NCBI GenBank assembly: GCA_902793325.1
Contig: CADBCY010000030.1
Coordinates: 1 to 44,420, forward strand
Source: an uncultured Eubacteriales bacterium
GTDB lineage: Bacteria; Bacillota; Clostridia; Christensenellales; Aristaeellaceae
Reading direction: 5' to 3'
Length of the DNA: 44,420 nt
Part shown: piece by piece, positions 32,460 through 40,602 of the stretch
Layout of the letters: every line of letters begins with the position of its first letter
Numbering within the stretch: position 1 is the stretch's first letter
Program-made: the position numbers and the translations under genes
Notes under the pieces: generated by a model
The model's input: only the letters and a program-made list of their open reading frames with translations
What the model was told of the DNA's origin: nothing
Databases searched by the model: none

Positions 32460-34245
32460 TTCGCATCACCTCGTCGGGAATCGTATCGGGCAGGCCGCCG
32501 TCCTCGGTCGCGCACACCGCGCACACCAGCCGCCCTTCGCCGGGGTCCAGCTTCGCCCGCAGCGTGGGGATCAGCGTGCGCGGGTACATGAGGCTGGTGT
32601 TGGGTTCGGCCTCCACCACCTCGCCGCCCTCGTAGCCGGAAATCGCGAACACGGCGCAGGAGCCCGCCGCGCAGCGCGCGGAGGCCATGGCGTCCGTCGC
32701 GCGCGCCTCGCTGACGACGCGCGCACAGGGCCGCGGGCCGGGCAGGTCCCGGCAGACGGCAAAGCCGCCCTCCGCCAGCTCCAGCGGGCGGTCGGTGCGC
32801 ACGGTGTGGCAGCGCACGTGCCAGTTCTCCCACGGGATCAGGCGGGTCTCGACGCGCACGCCGTCCATGGGGCTCCAGGTACAGGAGACTTCGCGCCTGT
32901 CCAGCGAAAAGCGCTCGAAGCCGCTGCGCCCGTGCCACAGGCCGCGCGCGCCTTTCACCGCCAGCATGCTGTCGAAGGCGCCCTTCTTCAGCGTGCCCGC
33001 CTCCTTGGCGACGGAGAACGCGAAGCGCGTGGAGTAGGCGAACTTCTCGTACTTCTCGTCCTCGTGGGCGTGCTCGTAGGCGTGGTTGCCGGCGGTGTAG
33101 GCGATCACGGAGCGGTTGCCCGCGTCCCGGGTCAGCAGTAGCCGCGCCTGCTCGTCCGCCAGCACGCGCGGCGGCACGCAGGGCCTTTCCTCCGCCTGCC
33201 AGAAGGGATGATCCTCCGGCAGTGCCAGCGCGGCGAACACCTTCATGGCCCAGTAGGGGGAACCGGGGGCGTTGTAGCCCTCGGCGAACACCAGGTTCGG
33301 GTAGCCGTAGCCGATGGTGAGCACGCCGTCGCGGTCGAAGATGGGCCGTCGCATCCACCAGCGGAGGTTTTCGAGCAGCAGGTGCCGGATCTCGCCCCAG
33401 CCCAGGCCCACCGCCGTCACGCCGCCCAGCGCGCAGGCGCTCCAGAACGCCCCCTGGGCGAAGCGGTAGGTGAGGCTGCGGCCGTAGGGCAGCGCCCGGC
33501 CCTCGCCGTCAAACCAGGCGGCGAAGCGCGGCGCGATGGCCCGCGCGCGCGCCCGGAAGCGCCCGGCGCGCTCCGGGTCCCGGTCCTCCATGAACCGGGC
33601 GTACACCAGGCCGTAGTAGTGGAAGGCCCACAGCGTGTAGTAGTCGCGCTGGGCGGGCTTGTCGTAGTACCAGCCGTCGCCGCAGTAGTGGCTCTCCAGG
33701 TTGGCCAGGTCGTCCTCGAGCCGCGCCGCGTCGGTGGGCAGGCCCACGCGGAGGAACCCGCAGTTCACCAGCACCCGGAAGAACAGCCAGTTGTTCTGGG
33801 GCATGTCGTAGCGGTTGATCTGGTCGAGCCAGCGGTACAGGTTGCGGCGGCCGTCCTCCGGGAGCTCGAAGTAGAAGCGCTCCGGGATCATGCACAGCGC
33901 CATGCCCATGACGGCCATCTCCACCATGCGCTGGTCGAAGGGGCCGATGTCGCCCCAGTACTCCTCGTGGGCGGGATCGGTGCCGTGCAGTATGCCCTCG
34001 CGCCACACGGCCCACAGCGGCTCCGCCTCCGGGCAGCCGCCCGCCAGCATGGGCACCAGCGCCCACAGCACCCGCGAGAAGCCCTCCATGCCCGCGACGG
34101 CCTCGTCGTACAGCGCGCCGGTGTCGCCCAGGTGGAGCCGCGCCTTTCCCGGGGAGAGGCAGGGCAGCAGGGGTTCGATCAGGTCCGTCGCCAGCCGGCA
34201 CAGGTCGGCCCGGGTCTTCAACGGGTTTTCGGAATAACGGCTCAT
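32440..34245 (-). CDS. DUF2264-family protein
   Basis: A 601-aa soluble protein of the DUF2264 family, found in polysaccharide-use loci and thought to have an alpha/alpha-barrel plus a beta-sandwich. Supporting stretches are SRYSENPLKTRADLCRLA at the start, EYWGDIGPFDQRMVEMAVMG, PQNNWLFFRVLVNCGFLRVG, GDGWYYDKPAQRDYYTLWAF and YNAPGSPYWAMKVF. Its biochemical role is not firmly known; with a heparinase-like gene and GH88 alongside it may be a lyase or hydrolase on uronic-acid oligosaccharides. The ATG is preceded by AAAGGAAG and overlaps the upstream stop by 4 bp (ATGA). No signal peptide. Confidence 0.85.
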   Translation of the reverse strand: MSRYSENPLKTRADLCRLATDLIEPLLPCLSPGKARLHLGDTGALYDEAVAGMEGFSRVLWALVPMLAGGCPEAEPLWAVWREGILHGTDPAHEEYWGDIGPFDQRMVEMAVMGMALCMIPERFYFELPEDGRRNLYRWLDQINRYDMPQNNWLFFRVLVNCGFLRVGLPTDAARLEDDLANLESHYCGDGWYYDKPAQRDYYTLWAFHYYGLVYARFMEDRDPERAGRFRARARAIAPRFAAWFDGEGRALPYGRSLTYRFAQGAFWSACALGGVTAVGLGWGEIRHLLLENLRWWMRRPIFDRDGVLTIGYGYPNLVFAEGYNAPGSPYWAMKVFAALALPEDHPFWQAEERPCVPPRVLADEQARLLLTRDAGNRSVIAYTAGNHAYEHAHEDEKYEKFAYSTRFAFSVAKEAGTLKKGAFDSMLAVKGARGLWHGRSGFERFSLDRREVSCTWSPMDGVRVETRLIPWENWHVRCHTVRTDRPLELAEGGFAVCRDLPGPRPCARVVSEARATDAMASARCAAGSCAVFAISGYEGGEVVEAEPNTSLMYPRTLIPTLRAKLDPGEGRLVCAVCATEDGGLPDTIPDEVMRIAEQCL

Positions 34246-36059
34246 GGATGCTTCCTTTCGATGCGTATTGCGATGTCGTGCGCCTGGGCGGGCGGCGCAG
34301 TGAAGGTCGCGCGCCACAGGCTGCCGGGAAAGCTGCGGGCCATGCGGGGATCCGCGACGGGGATCTCCTCCACGGCGACGGCCATCGCCGCCGCGGGCAC
34401 CAGCCGCACAGGCCCGCAGGTCAGGCCGCCCGCCCCGACGGTCGGGCGACGGCGGAGCAGGAACACCTCGGTCACCGGCCGGGGCGCGTGGGTGCGGACG
34501 GTATCCTCGATCGTGACGCCGTCCGCGCGGCAGGCGATGCGCCGCCGGCACAGGAGTACGCCCGCCCCGTCCGGATAGGCGTCCGCCATGTCCAGCGCCA
34601 GGCCGTCGGCGTCCGTGCGGACGTCCTTCGCCCGGCGCGACCAGCCGTTGACCTGCTCGAAGCCGCCGATCATGGGCACGTTGTGGTTGGCGGCGCGGGT
34701 GTTCCACAGCGTGTACCGGGCCTCGGAGAAGGTCGCGCCGGTGTAGGTCATGTTGCCCGCGTCCACGATCACGGGTTCGCCGTCCGCCAGCAGGATGAAG
34801 GAGCCGCAGTCGTTGTGGTTGTGGCTGCCCTCGTTGACGCCGCCCTTCGCGGCCAGCGCGAAACCGCCGCGCCGCAGGATGCGGACCTCCAGGTCCTCCA
34901 GCCACACGTCCTCCGGGGGCAGGATCTCCGCGGACACATCCTTCGCGGGGCGGAAGAGGTCCTCCAGCAGGCGCCAGAGCTGCGGCGTATCGTCGATGTG
35001 CGCCGCGAGCCCGCCCCAGAAGCGCCGCCCGAAGGCGACGAGCGCGGGGTCGCCCAGCCGTTCTCCGGCAAATTCCAGCCGTTCGCCGGGGATTTGCGGG
35101 CGGGCGTCGCAGTCGGCAAAGTTGACGAACCACTCCCCGCCCAGCCAGGCGTTCAGCGGGAAGCGCAGGATGTTCCGCAGCTTCTCATCCGCCCAGAAGG
35201 CCATCCGGCCGCCGGTGACGCGCTCCAGCAGCGCCAGGCAGTCCAGCAGCGCGCCGCCCGCCATGCTCCAGTAGCCCGGCCCCTCGTCGCAGCCGCCGTC
35301 GGCGGGCAGTACGTCGAGATACCGGTCCAGCATTCGGCAGCCGCGCTCCAGCAGCGCGCACAGCCGCAGCCGGTCGTCCGCCCAGGCGCAGGCGGCCAAC
35401 ATGACGTTCGATACGATCCAGGGCGTCCAGTTGCACAGGTCCTTGCGGGTTATGCCCATCCACCAGAAGTCGTCCCGCGTCTCGAAGGGGACGAGCACGC
35501 GGCGCTCGGTTTCCAGTCGCACGCGGCGGCGGATGAGGGGCGACACGCCGTCCAGCTCGTCCGGCAGCAGCGCGCAGGTCAGGGCCAGGATCATGGCCGT
35601 CTGGGCGGCGAACAGGTCCACGTAGGGGTTCGTCACGTCCGGGAGCAGGCGCTCGGCGGCGGGCGGCAGGCCCTCGTGTGCGGAGCCGTTGTGGGCGCTC
35701 ACGACCCAACTGCTCTCCTCGCAGATGAGCCAGATGCCGTCCACCACGTCGTCCAGCGCGCCGACGTCTCCGGTGGCGCAGATCTCCAGCAGCGCCGCGA
35801 TCAGCTTGCGGCGCCGCAGGAAGTAGGGCGTTTCATACGCGGCGCGGTCGCCCGTCCGGCCGAAGGCCATGAATTGTCGGGCCGTGAGCAGCGGGTATTC
35901 CGCGCCGTGGTACCGCGCCGCCAGCGACCTGAGCGCCGAGATGCGCGCCGCGCTGAGCCCCTCCCACGCGGCCCGGTCGCGGGCGGGCGGGAAGGGGCAG
36001 GCGGGCCTTTCGGCGATCAGCGTCCGCAGGGGATGCGCTTGCAGGAATTCGTTGAACAT
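34242..36059 (-). CDS. Heparinase II/III-family protein (polysaccharide lyase)
   Basis: A 605-aa protein. The N-terminal ~380 residues form a helical toroid with CNWTPWIVSNVMLAACAWA and DEGPGYWSMAGGALLDCLALL, as in heparinase II/III and related uronate lyases. The beta-sandwich begins near 400 and contains NEGSHNHNDCGSFIL, whose histidines and asparagine match the catalytic/metal region, then IVDAGNMTYTGATFSEARY. Members cleave heparin, alginate or other uronate chains by beta-elimination; the exact chain cannot be told. No signal peptide is present, so it should act on imported oligosaccharides. Products would suit the GH88 enzyme downstream. AAGGAA lies upstream of the ATG. Confidence 0.87.
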   Translation of the reverse strand: MFNEFLQAHPLRTLIAERPACPFPPARDRAAWEGLSAARISALRSLAARYHGAEYPLLTARQFMAFGRTGDRAAYETPYFLRRRKLIAALLEICATGDVGALDDVVDGIWLICEESSWVVSAHNGSAHEGLPPAAERLLPDVTNPYVDLFAAQTAMILALTCALLPDELDGVSPLIRRRVRLETERRVLVPFETRDDFWWMGITRKDLCNWTPWIVSNVMLAACAWADDRLRLCALLERGCRMLDRYLDVLPADGGCDEGPGYWSMAGGALLDCLALLERVTGGRMAFWADEKLRNILRFPLNAWLGGEWFVNFADCDARPQIPGERLEFAGERLGDPALVAFGRRFWGGLAAHIDDTPQLWRLLEDLFRPAKDVSAEILPPEDVWLEDLEVRILRRGGFALAAKGGVNEGSHNHNDCGSFILLADGEPVIVDAGNMTYTGATFSEARYTLWNTRAANHNVPMIGGFEQVNGWSRRAKDVRTDADGLALDMADAYPDGAGVLLCRRRIACRADGVTIEDTVRTHAPRPVTEVFLLRRRPTVGAGGLTCGPVRLVPAAAMAVAVEEIPVADPRMARSFPGSLWRATFTAPPAQAHDIAIRIERKHP

Positions 36060-36086
36060 GGCGTTCCTTCCTCGTGTGCGGCGGGC

Positions 36087-36917
36087 TTATCCCTTCAGGC
36101 CCGTCGTGGCGATGCCCTGGATGAAGTACTTCTGCAGCGCCAGGAACACGACGGACACCGGCAGCAGGCTGCATACGGATACCGCCATGATCAGGTGGTA
36201 GTCGCTGGAGTTTTCCTGGATGAACCGCCGCAGGCCGACCTGCACGGTCTTGTTCACGTCGCGGGTCAGGTAGATCATGGGGCCCATGTAGTCGTTCCAG
36301 GTGCCCACGAAGGTGAAGATCACCAGCCGCGCCCAGATGCCGTATTCGCTCAGGCCGTCGATGCGCGCGGCCTCGCACAGCTCGGTGGGGATGCCCTGGT
36401 AGAACTGGCGCATCAGGAACACGCCGAAGGCCGAGAAGGACTGCAGCACCACGATGGCCCAGAGCGTATCGTACAGCCCCATGGCGCGCATCAGTATGAA
36501 CTGGGGCAGCATGTAGGTCTGCCAGGGCACGGCGATGGTGGCCACGTAGCAAATGAACAGCGTGTTCCGGCCCCGGAATTGCAGCTTGGCGAAGGCATAG
36601 GCCGCGAAGGAGGAGGTCAGCGTCTGGATGAAGGTGACCAGCAGCGCGATCGTCGCCGTGTTCTTAAAGTAGGTCACCAGCGGGACCTTCGACCAGATGA
36701 GCCGGTAGTTCTCCCAGTGAAACGTCTCGGGAATCCAGCGGATCGGGTAGCTGAACACCTCGCGGTCGAGCTTCAGCGAGGCGGAGATCATCCACACGAA
36801 GGGGATCAGCGTGAACAGCGCCAGGGCGATCAGCACGGCGTACAGCAGCGCCTTCAGCGCCACGGAGGCCGGCGAGCGCCGGATGACGGTATGCCTGCCC
36901 TGAACCATTTGTGTCAT
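36087..36917 (-). CDS. CUT1 ABC transporter permease (MalG type) with shortened EAA loop
   Basis: A 276-aa inner-membrane permease with six predicted helices. FTLIPFVWMISASLKLDREVF marks the first helix and loop, and the YFIQGIATTGLKG end is typical for CUT1 MalG-type subunits. The cytoplasmic coupling loop reads ELCEAARIDGLSEYGIWARL and passes at once into VIFTFVGTWNDYMGP. Family members normally carry about 12-13 more residues here, including an I-x-LP-x-x-KPA stretch. The frame is intact, so this is an in-frame deletion (junction near 36324-36334), a family variant or an assembly artefact. AAAGGGGGCGG precedes the ATG. It pairs with the permease 15 bp upstream. Confidence 0.88.
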   Translation of the reverse strand: MTQMVQGRHTVIRRSPASVALKALLYAVLIALALFTLIPFVWMISASLKLDREVFSYPIRWIPETFHWENYRLIWSKVPLVTYFKNTATIALLVTFIQTLTSSFAAYAFAKLQFRGRNTLFICYVATIAVPWQTYMLPQFILMRAMGLYDTLWAIVVLQSFSAFGVFLMRQFYQGIPTELCEAARIDGLSEYGIWARLVIFTFVGTWNDYMGPMIYLTRDVNKTVQVGLRRFIQENSSDYHLIMAVSVCSLLPVSVVFLALQKYFIQGIATTGLKG

Positions 36918-36932
36918 GTGTGCCGCCCCCTT

Positions 36933-37892
36933 TCATCGATTGGCGTACTTGTCTTCCATGCTGAACTGCGCCAGCGTGAAGACCAGCACGATCACCAGCA
37001 GCACCATGGCGATGGCGCTGGCGATGCCGTAGTTGAAGTTGGAGAACGCCTCGTCGTAGATGTAGGTGACCAGCATCTTAGTGGAGCGGCCCGGGCCGCC
37101 CTCGGTCATGATGGCCACCACGTCGTAGATCTTGAAGCAGGAAATGATCATCATGGTGGAGGCGAAGAAGGTGGTGGGCCGCAGCTGCGGCAGCGTGACG
37201 TGCGTGAACTGCTGCCACTTGTTGGCGCCGTCCATCGTGGCCGCCTCGTAGAGGTCGGCAGGCACGCCCTGCAGCGCGGCCAGGTAGATGACCATGTAGT
37301 AGCCCATGTTGCGCCACACGCTCACCAGTATGATGGACCATATGGCCATGGTGCTGTCGGCGGTCCAGCTCTTGTTGAAGCTGCCGCCCATGGCCATGAT
37401 GAGCTGGTTGATCGGGCCGTTCTTCATCATCATGAACCGCCAGCACACGCAGATGGCCACCATCGAGGCCACATAGGGGAAGAAGAACACCGTGCGGAAG
37501 CCGATCGCGCCCCTGACCGCCCGGTTCAGCGCCAGCGCCAGCGCTATCGCGCACACCAGCGTCATCGGCACGGTGACCAGCGTGTAGAACAGCGTGTTCT
37601 TCAGCGCGATGCCCAGGTCCACCTTCGTGAACAGGTACCCCAGGCCCTTCTCGGCCACCTTGGTGACCTTGAAGATTTCCGCGTAGTTGTTCAGCCCGAC
37701 CCACTCCATGGTGCTGAACGCGCCGCCCTTCCACTTCACAAAGGACAGGAAGATGGAGAACAGCACCGGCAGCAGCGTGAATATGGCGAACCCGATGAAG
37801 TTCGGGGCCAGGAAGGAGTAGGCGATCAGCGTCTTTCTGCGCTCATAGCTGCTCACCGCCCGGCGAGGCTCGCGTGTCGTCGATTTGGCCAT
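36933..37892 (-). CDS. CUT1 ABC transporter permease (MalF/UgpA type)
   Basis: A 319-aa permease with six main membrane helices. The N-terminus (RRKTLIAYSFLAPNFIGFAIF) is typical of oligosaccharide importers. The EAA loop is complete: YEAATMDGANKWQQFTHVTL followed by PQLRPT. With the MalG-type partner it forms the channel for the polysaccharide fragments bound by the protein encoded upstream. A G+A-rich AAAGGAG lies 11 bp before the ATG. No ATPase gene is present in the operon. Confidence 0.93.
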   Translation of the reverse strand: MAKSTTREPRRAVSSYERRKTLIAYSFLAPNFIGFAIFTLLPVLFSIFLSFVKWKGGAFSTMEWVGLNNYAEIFKVTKVAEKGLGYLFTKVDLGIALKNTLFYTLVTVPMTLVCAIALALALNRAVRGAIGFRTVFFFPYVASMVAICVCWRFMMMKNGPINQLIMAMGGSFNKSWTADSTMAIWSIILVSVWRNMGYYMVIYLAALQGVPADLYEAATMDGANKWQQFTHVTLPQLRPTTFFASTMMIISCFKIYDVVAIMTEGGPGRSTKMLVTYIYDEAFSNFNYGIASAIAMVLLVIVLVFTLAQFSMEDKYANR

Positions 37893-37917
37893 GTGGTTGA
37901 CGCTCCTTTCCCGTGAG

Positions 37918-37963
37918 GGATCGGGAACGGGGAACGGCGGGGGACATCCCCCATTCCCGATCC
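37918..37963 (-). other. Intra-operon hairpin ahead of the permease genes
   Basis: A 10-bp stem (37918-37927 with 37954-37963) encloses a second G5/C5 stem (37939-37943 with 37948-37952). No T tract. It lies between the binding-protein and permease genes. Confidence 0.5.
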
Positions 37964-37984
37964 TTCACCGCGGATCCATACAAC

Positions 37985-38019
37985 GGGCGGGGAAGGCGAG
38001 ACATTCGCCCTCCCCGCCC
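37985..38019 (-). other. Intra-operon hairpin after the binding-protein gene
   Basis: A 15-bp stem (37985-37999 with 38005-38019) with a 5-base loop. It pairs fully only in the leftward RNA, where the odd position is G-U; rightward it would be an A-C mismatch. It probably protects or limits the transcript, raising binding-protein levels relative to permeases. Confidence 0.6.
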
Positions 38020-38048
38020 TTGCGTTCAGGTGATTTCGGAGGCCGGGA

Positions 38049-39290
38049 TCAGCCCAGGACCTCTGCCACCCGCTCGTTCATCTCTTCGATGCCCTCTTCG
38101 ACGGTGTACTCGCGGGTCATGATCAGGCTGTGCACCTCGTTCAGGATCGTGGAGATTTCGGAGGAGTGCTCGGAAGCCGGCATTTCGATGCCCACGTACA
38201 CGGGCACCAGCGCGGCTTTGCTGGCGTCGTCCGCCGGGAAGCCGTCGGCGGAGGACATGGCCTCGGCGACGTTCTCGGAGACCCACGCCGGACGGGTGCC
38301 GGTGGAGGCGGTGGCCAGGGAGCCTTCCTCGCCGGCCAGCCAGGAGATGTACTCCCAGGCCAGTTCCTTGTTCTCGGACTTGGCGTTGATCATGGCGCCG
38401 GTCAGGTTGCCGAAGGAGGAACCCGCGGGCACGCCCTCCTTGTGGGGAACGGACACGATGCCCCAGTTGAAGTCGCAGGTGCCGTCCTTGATGGCGCCGA
38501 TCAGGGTGGACACGAACCAGTAGCCCATGGGCAGCATGGCGATGTTGCCGTTCTCAAAGGCGGCGGAGTAGTGCAGGCCGGCGGCCTTCAGCTCGTCGTA
38601 GGCCATGCAGGCGCCCGCGTCCTCCAGGTCCTGGTACAGCTCATAGAAGTAGGCCAGGTCGCTGTAGTCGCCGTCGATCAGCGTGTTCACGCCGTCGCAG
38701 ACGTCCCAGTTCACCACGGCGCTCAGCCAGGTGTGGTAGTGGGTGCCGTACACGCCGTCGCTCGTCATCTTCTTGGCCAGCTCCGCGTACTGCTCCCACG
38801 TCATGTCGTTGGTGGGGTAGTCGACGCCCGCCGCGTCGAACAGGTCCTTGTTGTAGTACAGCACCCAGAAGTCGGAACGGAAGGGCAGCGCGTACTGCTC
38901 GCCGTCCACGGCGTAGTTGCTCTCGATGCCCGCGAAGCCGCTCAGGTCGTAGCCGGAGGCCTCGATGTAGCTGTTCAGGGGCTCTTCATAGCCCGCTTCC
39001 TGCCAGTTCAGCAGGTCGGTGATCTCCTTCACCATATAGACATCGCTGGCGTCGCCGCCGGCCAGCATCGTGGTGGTCTTTACGGCGTAGTCCTGGGAGG
39101 CGACGTCGACGTACTCGATGGTCACGCCGGGGTGGGTGGCCTCGAAGGCGGCTTTCTGGGCGGCCAGATAGGGGGTGGTCTCGGCATCCCAGGCCACGAT
39201 GGTCAGGGTCTGTCCTTCATCTGCCATGGCGAAGTTGGCCGTGCAGAACAGCAGGGTCATTGCCAGAACCAGAGCGAGCGCTTTTTTCAT
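38049..39290 (-). CDS. CUT1 ABC transporter substrate-binding protein (family 1)
   Basis: A 413-aa exported binding protein. Residues 1-23 form a signal peptide ending NFAMA before DEGQTLTIVAWDAE; the cysteine at 16 is not in a lipobox. The family 1 fold shows FEATHPGVTIEYVDV, TTTMLAGGDASDVYMVKE, ALPFRSDFWVLYYNKDLFDAAG, FENGNIAMLPMGYWFV and ENKELAWEYISWLAGEEG. It likely binds unsaturated or uronate-rich oligosaccharides, given the lyase and GH88 genes. AAGGAGG lies before the ATG. First gene of the seven-gene operon; strong hairpins follow it, consistent with higher expression than the permeases. Confidence 0.92.
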   Translation of the reverse strand: MKKALALVLAMTLLFCTANFAMADEGQTLTIVAWDAETTPYLAAQKAAFEATHPGVTIEYVDVASQDYAVKTTTMLAGGDASDVYMVKEITDLLNWQEAGYEEPLNSYIEASGYDLSGFAGIESNYAVDGEQYALPFRSDFWVLYYNKDLFDAAGVDYPTNDMTWEQYAELAKKMTSDGVYGTHYHTWLSAVVNWDVCDGVNTLIDGDYSDLAYFYELYQDLEDAGACMAYDELKAAGLHYSAAFENGNIAMLPMGYWFVSTLIGAIKDGTCDFNWGIVSVPHKEGVPAGSSFGNLTGAMINAKSENKELAWEYISWLAGEEGSLATASTGTRPAWVSENVAEAMSSADGFPADDASKAALVPVYVGIEMPASEHSSEISTILNEVHSLIMTREYTVEEGIEEMNERVAEVLG

Positions 39291-39342
39291 GGGATTTTCC
39301 TCCTTATTCTCAACGGGCGGTGCCCGTCAGATTCGCCGGACG

Positions 39343-39361
39343 GATGAAAACGGTTTTCATC
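39343..39361. promoter_or_regulatory. Palindromic operator, probably for the LacI-family regulator
   Basis: A perfect 9+1+9 inverted repeat, GATGAAAAC-G-GTTTTCATC, lies just downstream of the expected start of the leftward transcript, where bound repressor would block transcription. A partial copy, GAAAACCGTT, lies at 39414-39423 between the divergent promoters. Confidence 0.75.
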
Positions 39362-39371
39362 ACTGGCCCAT

Positions 39372-39400
39372 ATTATACGCAAATCACGGCGAATTGTCAA
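39372..39400 (-). promoter_or_regulatory. Promoter of the polysaccharide operon
   Basis: Leftward consensus TTGACA (39395-39400), 17 bp, TATAAT (39372-39377). The operator lies about 10 bp beyond the -10. Confidence 0.9.
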
Positions 39401-39472
39401 TACATTTCGTAAAGAAAACCGTTAATTTACAGTAATTCTTGAAAATACATGAAAATGAAACGAAAAAGGCCG

Positions 39473-39501
39473 TTGCCATTTTCGCCTGCATGTGATATAC
39501 T
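39473..39501 (+). promoter_or_regulatory. Promoter of the LacI-family regulator gene
   Basis: TTGCCA (39473-39478), 17 bp, TATACT (39496-39501). Upstream A-tracts at 39442, 39452 and 39463 are spaced about one helical turn apart and may bend the DNA or act as an UP element. Confidence 0.75.
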
Positions 39502-39531
39502 TAGGGCAAAGTACAGGGAGGAGGCGAGCCC

Positions 39532-40602
39532 ATGCAGCCGAGAACCGTTACCATCCATGACGTGGCCAGGCTGGCGGAGGTGTCCGTCGCCACGGTTTCC
39601 CGGGTGCTGTCCGGAGGCGGCGCCAGCGCGGCGACCCGGGAGCGGGTGGAAGCCGCGGCGCGGCAGTTGGGTTATCGCAAGCTGACCGGGGAGCGGAGAA
39701 GCGAAGCGGGGGAGGAGCACGCCCTGGCGCTGGTGATTTCCGATCTTACAAACCCGTACTACGGCATGCTGTGCGCCGGGGCGGAGGTCGCCGCCAGGCG
39801 CGCGGGCTGGCCGCTGATCGTCGTGCAGCCGGAGTTCGCGCAGGGCGGGGAGGACACCGCGGTGGAGCGCATCAACAGCCTGCCCGTGTGCGGCGCGGTG
39901 CTGGTCGGCGCGGCCATGGAGCAGGGCGACGCGGAGGAGATCCGCCGCCGGCTGTGCCGCATCGCCCGGCGCATGCCCATCGTCACCATCGGGCCCCGCG
40001 TGGAGGGCGTCAGCTGCGTGAACATCACCTCCGACCTCTCGCTGAGCGTGCGCAAGTCGCTGGCGCACCTGGTCACGCTGGGACATCGCCGCATCTCGTT
40101 CATCGGCGGCTCCGGGGGCATGCGCTCCTCCAGCGCCCGGCGGCGGGCGTTCTACGAAGAGATGGAGCGCCTCGGCCTGCCCACCGACTGGGAGATGCGC
40201 ACCGACGCGGGCTTCACGCCCCAGGCGGGGGAGTTCTGCGTGAACCGTCTGTTCAGCGGCGCGGCGCCGGAGCGGCGGCCCACCGCCATCATCGCCATCA
40301 ACGACCTGGTGGCCCTGGGCGCGCTTCGGCAGCTCCAGCGCATGGGGCTGCGCGTGCCGGAGGACGTGGCCCTCATCGGCTGTGACAACCAGTTCTTTAC
40401 GCCTTACCTGAACCCTTCCCTGACCACGGTGGACCTGCATCCCTACGACCACGGCGTCACCGCCATCGAGGAGCTCATCGGAAGCCTGAAGGGCGGCGGA
40501 GGCTCCTACTCGCAGATCCGGGAGTGCAGCCTCATCGTCCGGGAAAGCTGCGGCGCGATGCTCGGCGCGCGCCCGATCACAGAAAAGGAGGAGATCCCGT
40601 GA
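39532..40602 (+). CDS. LacI-family transcriptional regulator
   Basis: A 356-aa DNA-binding regulator. The helix-turn-helix and hinge (about 1-60) read VTIHDVARLAEVSVATVSRV, then ATRERVEAAARQLGYR. The ligand domain (about 65-340) is of the periplasmic-binding type, with LALVISDLTNPYYGML, FIGGSGGMRSSSARRRAF, TAIIAINDLVALGALRQL and VALIGCDNQFFTPYLNPSLT. It is transcribed away from the polysaccharide operon and most likely represses it through the palindrome at 39343-39361; the inducer would be an imported oligosaccharide or its breakdown product. AGGGAGGAGG precedes the ATG. Its stop overlaps the GTG start of the next gene by 4 bp, an unexpected coupling. Confidence 0.92.
   Translation: MQPRTVTIHDVARLAEVSVATVSRVLSGGGASAATRERVEAAARQLGYRKLTGERRSEAGEEHALALVISDLTNPYYGMLCAGAEVAARRAGWPLIVVQPEFAQGGEDTAVERINSLPVCGAVLVGAAMEQGDAEEIRRRLCRIARRMPIVTIGPRVEGVSCVNITSDLSLSVRKSLAHLVTLGHRRISFIGGSGGMRSSSARRRAFYEEMERLGLPTDWEMRTDAGFTPQAGEFCVNRLFSGAAPERRPTAIIAINDLVALGALRQLQRMGLRVPEDVALIGCDNQFFTPYLNPSLTTVDLHPYDHGVTAIEELIGSLKGGGGSYSQIRECSLIVRESCGAMLGARPITEKEEIP

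Noticed and set aside
34248-37916. 1222-codon reading frame opposite the heparinase and permease genes
   Set aside because: It crosses three well-supported genes on the other strand and has biased, repetitive composition.
39344-39360. Catabolite-responsive element (CcpA site) at the operon head
   Set aside because: The sequence resembles the cre consensus but is one base too long between conserved ends, and the symmetry is better explained as the operator of the adjacent LacI-family regulator.
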